Positions 34,243 through 41,282 of a DNA stretch of 46,968 nt are shown here, in pieces. Position 1 is the stretch's first letter. Each line of letters begins with the position of its first letter. The stretch is from Candidatus Poribacteria bacterium (lineage in GTDB: Bacteria > Poribacteria > WGA-4E > WGA-3G), in the NCBI GenBank assembly GCA_022819945.1, contig JAJEGI010000004.1, positions 1 to 46,968 of the forward strand. The letters are read 5' to 3'. The notes below the pieces were generated by a model. The model saw nothing but the letters and a program-made list of their open reading frames with translations. It did not search any database and was not told the DNA's origin. The position numbers and the translations under genes were made by a program.

Positions 34243-37200
34243 ATGTCCGACCTCAACATCAAAACCACGCATAAACCCATTAAAACATACTACGCTGAAC
34301 TCGAAAAATACGCGCAACTCGGCGAAGAGAACGAAGGCACCGTCCGCGCGGCGTTCCAAAATCTCCTCCAACACTACTGCGGACAATCCAACCTCACGCT
34401 CCTCTGCGAAAAGAGCCGATATACACCAGAGAAGCGACGAATAACACCGGATGGCGAAGTCGTCGATACCTTCGGCCTACCACACGGCTATTGGGAGGCA
34501 AAAGACACACAAGACGATCTCTACCTCGAAGCGGATAAGAAATTCGCCGCAGGCTACCCCTCAAAAAACATCGTCGTCCAATCGCCGACGCACGCATTGC
34601 TCTATCAACACGGGCAGCTCCAACTTGATCTCGACATTACCGAACCGAGAAACCTTATCCACGTCCTCAAAACCTTCTTCGCCTATCAGGAAGAGAACAT
34701 CGTCGCATGGCATACCGCAGTCGCTGAATTCAAGGAGATTGTGCCAGAACTCGGCGAGAAGTTGGCGGCGTTGATTGAAACCGAACGCCAGAACAACACG
34801 CACTTCCAGAAGGTATTCACAGGTTTCCATGAGCAGTGCCAAGCCTCCATTAACCCAAACCTCTCCATCGCTGCCGTTGAGGAAATGCTCATCCAGCACC
34901 TGTTGACCGAACGGATCTTCGCAACCGTTTTCGATAACCGCGACTTCACACGCCGAAATATCATTGCCCGCGAAATCGAGAACGTCGTGGACGCACTCAC
35001 CGAACGGACATTGAACCGCTCCGAATTCCTCCGTCCCTTAAACCCGTTTTACGCCGCGATTGAGCAGACCGCCAGCACCATCACCGACTTCTCACAAAAA
35101 CAGGGATTCCTCAACACCGTCTATGAACAGTTCTTTCAAGGCTTCTCCATCAAGGTAGCAGACACGCACGGCATCGTCTATACACCCCAACCGATCGTCG
35201 ATTTCATGGTCAAAAGCGTTGAGCATATCTTACAAACCGAGTTCAACCGTTCAATGTCCAATACCGGTGTGCATATCATCGATCCCTTCGTCGGCACGGG
35301 GAACTTTATCGTCCGCATCATGCAGGAACTCGATCCCATCGCGTTAGAGCGAAAATATACCACCGACCCGCCAGAACTCCAATGCAACGAAGTGATGCTC
35401 CTACCCTACTACATCGCCAGTATGAACATCGAACACGAGTTTTACACCGCAACAAACCGGTATCTGCCTTACGAGGGGATATGTCTCGTAGATACGTTTG
35501 AGATGGCAGAAGGGCAGCAGATGTCACTTTTCACCGCCGACAATACCGCACGCGTCGAAAAACAGAGAGAGACCGATATGTTTGTGGTGATTGGCAACCC
35601 GCCCTATAATATAGGACAGGTTAACGAGAACGATAACAATAAGAACAGAGAATATAAGACAATGGACGATCAGATTGCGACTACCTATGCAAAGGATTCT
35701 AAAGCGACGCTCAAAACTGCGCTCTACGATCCATACATAAAGGCGATCCGATGGGCATTGGACAGGATTGGAGACGAAGGCGTTGTCGCCTTTATAACGA
35801 ATAACAGCTTTCTAAACGGTTTGGCATTTGACGGGATGCGGAAACATCTTGCAGAAGATTGTGATGCTATCTATGTTTTGGACTTAGGAGGCAATGCTCG
35901 GAAGGGGTTAAAAGTTTCTGACGCAAATGTGTTCGGAATTCGCGTCGGTGTGAGTATCAACCTATTTATAAAGAAAAGTGGAAACTCGTCAGAGTCGCCG
36001 CGTATCTTTTACCATCGCACTGATGACTTGTGGAACAAACAACAGAAGTTTGATTTTTTGAATGAATATCAACACATAGGTGGTGTTACATGGGAATCCA
36101 TTCAACCGGATGCGCGGCATACATGGCTCACCGAGGGGCTACACGCTGAATTTGATAGTTTCATTCCAATCGGAAGTAAGGAAGCAAAGGCAGAAAAAGA
36201 TGAAGCGATAGGTGTTATTTTTAAAACCTACAGCAACGGTGTGAAAACCAATCGGGACGCATGGACTTGCAACTTCAACCGAAATGTGCTCACTGAGAAT
36301 ATAAGCAAGATGATTGATAATTACAACATAGAAGTTGCCCGATGGGCACAACGGACAGATAGAGATGTCAACCTTGATGATTTCGTGATCTCTGATGACA
36401 CGATGATAAAATGGAGTTCCACTTTAAAACAAAAGTTGCGGAGTGGTCAAACTGCTGCATTTTCAGAATCGAAAATCCGACAATCTCTCTATCGTCCATT
36501 TACAAGATTGACTCTCTACTTTGATCGAATAATGAATGATCGAGTGCTTGTGTTTCCTTCCATCTTCCCTACATCCGAAAGCGAAAGCGAAAATCGGACG
36601 ATTTGTATTAGTGTTTATGGTCGAAAAGAATTTTCTATTTTGATGAGTGCATCCATTTCCGATGTGAACCTTTATTCTGATCCACAACAATGCTTCCCCT
36701 TTTACACCTACGACGAAGACGGCACAAACCGCCAAGAAAACATCACCGATTGGGCATTGACAGCATTCCAAACGCATTACGCAGCCAACACCATCACCAA
36801 ATGGGACATCTTCCACTATAACTACGGACTCTTGCATCATCCTACGTATCGCGAAAAATACGAAGCGAACCTCAAACGCGACCTGCCACATATCCCGTTT
36901 GTCGAGGATTTCTGGAGATTTGCGAAAGCAGGCGCAGCGTTAGCGGATCTCCACGTCAACTACGAATCGCAACCCGAATACGACCTGAAGCTCGTCCAGA
37001 CCCCAGATACGCCACTCGATTGGCGCGTCGAAAAAATGAAACTCTCAAAGGACAAGACACAGATTGTCTACAACAAATTCCTCACACTCGACGGCATACC
37101 CCCGAAAGCCTTCGACTACCGACTCGGCACCCGTTCCGCGCTGGAGTGGGTCATAGACCAATATCGCGTCAAAACAGACAAACGGAGCGGCATCATCAAC

Positions 37201-37317
37201 GACCCAAACCGCACCGACGACCCGCAATACATCGTCAAGTTGCTCGGCAAAGTCATCACCGTCAGTTTAGAAACCGTAGATATTATTAACAACTTACCGG
37301 CATTAGAAGTCCGGTAG
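34243..37317 (+). CDS. type ISP/IIG-like restriction-modification protein
   Basis: A 1024-residue single-chain protein. The N-terminal part carries a nuclease-like E85-A-K87 within GYWEAKDTQDD, compatible with a PD-(D/E)xK fold. The middle is an adenine-N6 methyltransferase: motif I DPFVGTGNF from D347 and motif IV N452-P-P-Y. The last ~400 residues look like a target-recognition and type ISP C-terminal domain (FCYTYDEDG-like region, then YRLGTRSALEWVIDQYRVKTDK). No helicase domain is present between nuclease and methyltransferase, unlike LlaGI-type ISP enzymes. ATG 34243 is chosen; no ribosome-binding site is seen. No other restriction genes are adjacent. Confidence 0.88.
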   Translation: MSDLNIKTTHKPIKTYYAELEKYAQLGEENEGTVRAAFQNLLQHYCGQSNLTLLCEKSRYTPEKRRITPDGEVVDTFGLPHGYWEAKDTQDDLYLEADKKFAAGYPSKNIVVQSPTHALLYQHGQLQLDLDITEPRNLIHVLKTFFAYQEENIVAWHTAVAEFKEIVPELGEKLAALIETERQNNTHFQKVFTGFHEQCQASINPNLSIAAVEEMLIQHLLTERIFATVFDNRDFTRRNIIAREIENVVDALTERTLNRSEFLRPLNPFYAAIEQTASTITDFSQKQGFLNTVYEQFFQGFSIKVADTHGIVYTPQPIVDFMVKSVEHILQTEFNRSMSNTGVHIIDPFVGTGNFIVRIMQELDPIALERKYTTDPPELQCNEVMLLPYYIASMNIEHEFYTATNRYLPYEGICLVDTFEMAEGQQMSLFTADNTARVEKQRETDMFVVIGNPPYNIGQVNENDNNKNREYKTMDDQIATTYAKDSKATLKTALYDPYIKAIRWALDRIGDEGVVAFITNNSFLNGLAFDGMRKHLAEDCDAIYVLDLGGNARKGLKVSDANVFGIRVGVSINLFIKKSGNSSESPRIFYHRTDDLWNKQQKFDFLNEYQHIGGVTWESIQPDARHTWLTEGLHAEFDSFIPIGSKEAKAEKDEAIGVIFKTYSNGVKTNRDAWTCNFNRNVLTENISKMIDNYNIEVARWAQRTDRDVNLDDFVISDDTMIKWSSTLKQKLRSGQTAAFSESKIRQSLYRPFTRLTLYFDRIMNDRVLVFPSIFPTSESESENRTICISVYGRKEFSILMSASISDVNLYSDPQQCFPFYTYDEDGTNRQENITDWALTAFQTHYAANTITKWDIFHYNYGLLHHPTYREKYEANLKRDLPHIPFVEDFWRFAKAGAALADLHVNYESQPEYDLKLVQTPDTPLDWRVEKMKLSKDKTQIVYNKFLTLDGIPPKAFDYRLGTRSALEWVIDQYRVKTDKRSGIINDPNRTDDPQYIVKLLGKVITVSLETVDIINNLPALEVR

Positions 37318-37380
37318 AACCTCCTTCCAAATCTTCCTCGCACAATCAACAGAGCGTCCTATTAATTCTAAACTTTACTA

Positions 37381-37542
37381 TAATAACCCAAGTTGCCACT
37401 TTGTAGCATAGGCTGTTAGCCTGTGCCTCTTCGTGCCGAAAATGGTAGGAAATACGCCAAGTTTTTCGCAAAAATGACCGCTGTTCACTGGAAAACGGTG
37501 TTCGTGCATCTAAAATCACATAGGTAGCAAGTTAGGTTATAA
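37381..37542. repeat. second copy of the ~160-bp dispersed element
   Basis: Left end TAATAACCCAAGTTGCCAC, right end GTAGCAAGTTAGGTTATAA; the ends are imperfect inverted repeats of each other. The internal palindrome is GCATAGGCT...AGCCTGTGC (37406-37426). Sub-motif order matches the copy at 23467-23624. Confidence 0.65.
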
Positions 37543-37695
37543 TAGGACTTACGCAGCCCCCCTTGCAGGCGGGGTTTGATGACGTTTAATAAAATATTTC
37601 GGTAATTCTATATTTTCCCCAGGCCCGGGAGGTGCGGTTTGGAACCGCACCGGGCTTCACCAAGAAATTACCGAATTAAAAAATTAATCTTCATC
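37543..37695. repeat. composite of nested palindromes
   Basis: It begins with TAGGACTTACGCA (37543-37555), the end sequence of the prcA-pafA element. GGTGCGGTT (37631-37639) with AACCGCACC (37643-37651) forms a hairpin, flanked by TTCGGTAATT and AATTACCGAA arms on either side. A CAACCGAACCGGATCC fragment of the 90-bp repeat follows. Confidence 0.6.
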
Positions 37696-37760
37696 AACCG
37701 AACCGGATCCTACGCGGAAACCTTGAAGACTCCAAAAACCTCTTCAGTCCCGTAGGGTTT

Positions 37761-37850
37761 ATTTGCTTGAGGTGTTTTTGCTTGGGGTGTTTTTGCTTGG
37801 GTATTTCTGCGTATTGATAGGGTGTTTCTGCGTATTTCTGCGTATTTCTT
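37761..37850. repeat. low-complexity tandem tract
   Basis: Degenerate tandem units of GTGTTTTTGCTTGGG and TTTCTGCGTA. It has no coding potential and was probably generated by slippage. Confidence 0.7.
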
Positions 37851-37886
37851 CAGAATGTTTATAGCAGCGTTTTCAAGCAAAAACCC

Positions 37887-37962
37887 AAGCCCCGTAGGGG
37901 CGACATGTTTATAGAAAAAACATCCACCACGAAACTAAGCCCCGTAGGGGCGACATGTTTAT
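37887..37962. repeat. two direct copies of a 26-bp palindrome-containing repeat
   Basis: AAGCCCCGTAGGGGCGACAT plus GTTTAT occurs at 37887-37912 and identically at 37937-37962, 50 bases apart. The core CCCCGTAGGGG is shared with other palindromes in the window. Confidence 0.85.
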
Positions 37963-38514
37963 TCTGTAAAACTTGTCCAAACTTTACTATAACTGAGTAC
38001 TGAAAGATTTTTCGCTGAAAGATTAAGAATTTAATCGGGTAATTCTGGAACATGCGATAACAAGTAGATCGGTTTGTAGTAGTGCGATTCATCGCACGTT
38101 GCACAGCCACAATTACCCAATTTATTTGTTAAACTTCATCAGAAAAATCGTACTGAAAACTGACAAATATTAAATCACAATAGATAAACAATAGAATCAC
38201 AATATTTCAAGACATTTTCTATTTCTCTACACCAAAATACCATCGTATAATTAACACGTGACTTCTGCACGTCACATATTCCGCAAACAGGCGGATTCTC
38301 AACATCCTAAAAAAAAATCGTCAATTTTGCAGAAACGTGATATAATACCATTACCGAAAGTAAATATTGTATGCACAACTTCTCTGAAGACGCGGCACCC
38401 AAAATGTTACACTTTTCCACCAAATTATTTTTTTTTTCGCAACAGAGAGCAACAACAAAATTGTCTACGAACCCTTACAACGACTAAGTTTATCTCAATA
38501 ACCCATCCATACCC

Positions 38515-38536
38515 AATGTTACACAAGTGTAACATT
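38515..38536. promoter_or_regulatory. perfect palindrome, possible operator
   Basis: AATGTTACAC (38515-38524) and GTGTAACATT (38527-38536) are perfect inverted arms separated by AA. The same AATGTTACAC half-site occurs alone at 38403-38412. The symmetry and compact spacing resemble a site for a dimeric regulator. The next gene downstream starts at 38825. Confidence 0.4.
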
Positions 38537-38597
38537 TTAAAGTGCCTCTACCGCCCTGATAAGGGGGGTTGGCGAACTGATAACTGATAACTCAAAA

Positions 38598-38720
38598 TTT
38601 CATAGCAAATTTCATAGCAGCCATTTCTGAAACCCTCTTCAAAAACCGATCAGAACCCAGTCACAGCGTATAATTATAGCCTGTTTTAAAACGTATCGCC
38701 TGCCGCATTTTGCTATGAAA
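38598..38720. repeat. inverted-repeat element upstream of the 38825 gene
   Basis: TTTCATAGCAAA (38598-38609) and TTTGCTATGAAA (38709-38720) bound about 123 bases. A sister element with identical ends lies at 39548-39669, so the two flank the gene at 38825. Confidence 0.75.
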
Positions 38721-38824
38721 ACTATGAAATTATCTTCATCTTTTTTAACAGAAAGCGGTGTTTCCTCCCCCGCTAAAGCAGGGGGTTTCCACACCGAAGA
38801 TTTTGATAAAAGCGGAGGACAATA

Positions 38825-39496
38825 ATGAGGGACGCGGACATATCAATTAAATTTTTCATATTTATAGTCGGTTTATTTTTCATGATGCAGTTCGTTCCGA
38901 CAGGGTTTGCTGTGAAGGAGTGGCGCGAATCGGAACTCAATGGCGGTTGGCAAATCTGGGTCTCGGCAACAGATTTTGTAAAAATACAAGGTATAGAAAC
39001 CAGCAAAACCGATGTCGAATTGGGTGATAAAGCGAAGAAACCGTGGCTATCGGAAGAGATACTCATTGCTAAGGTTTTAGGCGGTTTTGCAGATTTTGAG
39101 TTTGAGAGCCCCGTGGGTGGAGAGGCTTATATGTGGGGGCGTATTGCAGATTTCCGTGGCGGTGGACAGTCCTGGTTCATCGTTCTTAACAGCCTAAACC
39201 ATGAAGGAGAAGGACTCATATTTGGGACCCCAGGTCTTGAATGGCAATGGGTTGGGAACAGAGACGTACCGAACTCACAGTCCCCTACGGATTTAAAAAA
39301 AGGGAAAAATACCGTTCGTATCGCGCCTCGTGAAGCCAGGGATGGTGTAGAACCGTTGTTTGATGTTTTCATGATCTCAACCAAACCCTTAGAACCCACC
39401 GATGCGGATTTCAATGGCGCGCGAAAGCGAGGGCTCGCTGTTAAACCCGCCGATAAACTGACGACGACATGGGCATCTATTAAGAACCGCTTCTAA
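38825..39496 (+). CDS. exported hypothetical protein with KLTTTW tail
   Basis: The product has 223 residues. An N-terminal hydrophobic segment (FFIFIVGLFFMMQFV) predicts export. The body is beta-rich and Trp-rich (LNGGWQIWVSATDF, YMWGRIADFRGGGQSWFIVL, VRIAPREARDG) and may be a carbohydrate-binding or lectin-like fold; no catalytic motif is recognised. The last residues, DKLTTTWASIKNRF, match the tails of the unrelated exported proteins at 44260, 45030 and 45785. GGAGG precedes the ATG. The gene is flanked by two copies of one inverted-repeat element, so it could once have been carried as cargo (inference). Confidence 0.7.
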   Translation: MRDADISIKFFIFIVGLFFMMQFVPTGFAVKEWRESELNGGWQIWVSATDFVKIQGIETSKTDVELGDKAKKPWLSEEILIAKVLGGFADFEFESPVGGEAYMWGRIADFRGGGQSWFIVLNSLNHEGEGLIFGTPGLEWQWVGNRDVPNSQSPTDLKKGKNTVRIAPREARDGVEPLFDVFMISTKPLEPTDADFNGARKRGLAVKPADKLTTTWASIKNRF

Positions 39497-39754
39497 TGTA
39501 TCAGGACTTACGCAAAATGACCACTGGACACCCTTGACTCGCGAAATTTTCATAGCAAATTTCATAGCAGCTTCATAGCAACCTTTGATTAAAAGTGCCT
39601 AAAACCCAATCCTGGTAAAGGTTTATGACCTTTCGAGAAACATATTGAATTCACAGTTTTGCTATGAAAACTGTGAAACGCGTCGGACCTAAAAACGCAT
39701 CTATAATCCTGAAAATCCTCGAATCCTGATTCAGACAACTGAGTACTGACAACA
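39497..39754. other. gap with repeat element
   Basis: It holds a single AGGACTTACGCA repeat end (39503-39514), the inverted-repeat element 39548-39669, and a short CAGACAACTGAGTACTGAC tract running up to the next start codon. No gene was seen. Confidence 0.65.
39548..39669. repeat. inverted-repeat element downstream of the 38825 gene
   Basis: TTTCATAGCAAA (39548-39559) and TTTGCTATGAAA (39658-39669), the same ends as the element at 38598-38720. The left end carries further TTCATAGCA units in tandem. The middle sequence differs between the two copies. Confidence 0.75.
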
Positions 39755-41158
39755 ATGCCGCTGATAATAATACTGGTATCAATTATGCTCACGCCGCAAG
39801 CAACTGCTAACCGGTTTGAAGACTTCAGTGTCAATCCAAACTGGGACGGCAAAGGCAACCGGACTGCTGAAAAACATGCCCGAACCGTTGTGCAAGACTT
39901 CGGCTACAGCCAAACGAATTATGCAGGCGGTGAGACACCCGGCGAGATCGGCGGACGTATCTCGCGTTCACTGACACCCGCGACTTACGCCACGGTTATC
40001 CGTACGAAAACGCTCAATGACCACTTCACAGCATCCGGTAAGTTCGCCGTCACACAAGCCGATGGTAGCAGTGGAATGCTGATTGGCTGGTTTAATGCCG
40101 ATTCAAGAGGTTGGAGAACCCCCAATTCGCTGGCGTTCCGATTGGACGGCAACGGCGGGAAATACTGGGTGTTCTTTGAATACGGGACGCAAAATTATCT
40201 GACCGGAAGCGGGGCGACCTTTGAAGGCGAACGCTATCAAACAACGAAAACCCCACCAGAGCAGGCGGACGGCACAGTGCATACATGGTCGCTAACCTAC
40301 GACCCAAACGGTGCCAACGGAGATGGTGAGATAACCTTTGTGATGGATGGCAATACTTATACGGCACCACTGGCACCCGGACATAAAGCCGATGGTGCTA
40401 CCTTCAATCGCTTCGGTATGGTGAACATGCAGATTGCCGGGAAGGGGATGGAGGTCTATCTTGATGATCTGAGCATCGATGGCGCATCCGACGATTTTAC
40501 CGATGACCCAGAGTGGAAAGAAAACGGCAACCGCATCACCTTTAACGACAACGAAATTCGACCATACCATAACTTCGGATGGAGCGAAACGAATCACGCC
40601 GGTGGAACACCCGGCGAAATTGGAGGTCTCATTTGGCGGGCAGATGAGAGAAAGCCTGAGCAGGCTGGATATTATGCCGATCGAATCGGGCACCTGACGA
40701 TGGCGGATACGCTTGAGGCATCAGGAAAGGTGGCAATGCTTCGGGCGAGTGCCGATAGTGCTGTTCTCATCGGTTGGTTCAACGCCGAAACCCATATCGG
40801 CGCGCCGCCGACGAATTTTGTCGGTATCATGGTTGAGGGACCCAGTCGCATCGGACACTATTTCCGTCCCGTCTACGCCAACGCCGAAGGTCAGCACGAA
40901 ATCATGGAAACGGGACCCGTGATTAAGCCTTCTCGCACACCGCATCAGTGGCAACTCGTCTATGCACCAGATGCCAACAATGGAGACGGACAGATGACTG
41001 TCACGTTCAATAATGAAACAATCTCGCTGAATCTCAAACCGGATGTTCGCACCCAGGGTGCCGTTTTTGATCGGTTCGGGATGCTTTCATTCCACCGCGG
41101 TGGACATTTTGTGGATATTTATTTTGATGATATTTCCTATACCGTCCAACAAAAATGA
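39755..41158 (+). CDS. exported protein with two lectin-like repeats
   Basis: The product has 467 residues. A short hydrophobic N-terminus (LIIILVSIMLTPQATA) acts as a signal peptide. Two tandem ~225-residue domains follow (about 20-245 and 248-467). Each opens with a FEDFSVNPNWDGKGNR- or DDFTDDPEWKENGNR-like block, continues with TPGEIGG, a GWFNA strand and a GDG(E/Q)(I/M)T turn, and ends with a DDLSID or DDISYT strand. This is the concanavalin-like (LamG-type) sandwich pattern and suggests glycan binding or a glycoside-processing accessory role. No catalytic residues are identified. No good ribosome-binding site is visible at the ATG. Confidence 0.75.
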   Translation: MPLIIILVSIMLTPQATANRFEDFSVNPNWDGKGNRTAEKHARTVVQDFGYSQTNYAGGETPGEIGGRISRSLTPATYATVIRTKTLNDHFTASGKFAVTQADGSSGMLIGWFNADSRGWRTPNSLAFRLDGNGGKYWVFFEYGTQNYLTGSGATFEGERYQTTKTPPEQADGTVHTWSLTYDPNGANGDGEITFVMDGNTYTAPLAPGHKADGATFNRFGMVNMQIAGKGMEVYLDDLSIDGASDDFTDDPEWKENGNRITFNDNEIRPYHNFGWSETNHAGGTPGEIGGLIWRADERKPEQAGYYADRIGHLTMADTLEASGKVAMLRASADSAVLIGWFNAETHIGAPPTNFVGIMVEGPSRIGHYFRPVYANAEGQHEIMETGPVIKPSRTPHQWQLVYAPDANNGDGQMTVTFNNETISLNLKPDVRTQGAVFDRFGMLSFHRGGHFVDIYFDDISYTVQQK

Positions 41159-41184
41159 TACACTGTTATTTTTTTTCAAATTAT

Positions 41185-41211
41185 GCACCCTTTCGGCTCA
41201 AAAATTGTGTC
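41185..41211 (+). promoter_or_regulatory. possible ECF-type promoter upstream of the membrane sigma factor gene
   Basis: GCACCCT (41185-41191), 15 bases, GTGTC (41207-41211), about 70 bases before the start codon. The layout resembles an ECF promoter and could allow autoregulation, but the -35 lacks the AAC core and the call is weak. Confidence 0.3.
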
Positions 41212-41282
41212 TTTAAGTAACAGGGAAAAAATCTTAAATGTTTTATCGTGTTTGGTAGGTCTGCTTTGCGGGAGAACAAAAG

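Larger units (their letters stand above)
37318..38824. other. 1.5-kb gene-free region packed with repeats
   Basis: No gene could be supported. In order: a CTTTACTATAA end (37372-37383), a ~160-bp element (37381-37542), a composite of nested palindromes (37543-37695), a low-complexity tandem tract (37761-37850), two direct copies of a 26-bp repeat (37887-37912, 37937-37962), an AT-rich stretch with a TGTTACAC palindrome (38515-38536), and an inverted-repeat element (38598-38720). The short minus-strand frame at 37859-38110 is a by-product of the direct repeats. Confidence 0.7.

Noticed and set aside
37761..37962. Possible CRISPR array, because direct repeats are present
   Set aside because: Only two identical 26-bp copies, a degenerate tandem tract without spacers of constant length, and no cas genes in the window.
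37859..38110. 83-residue minus-strand frame with a HVAPTGLSFVVDVFS-like segment
   Set aside because: The frame is produced by two direct copies of a 26-bp intergenic repeat; there is no start signal or coding signature.
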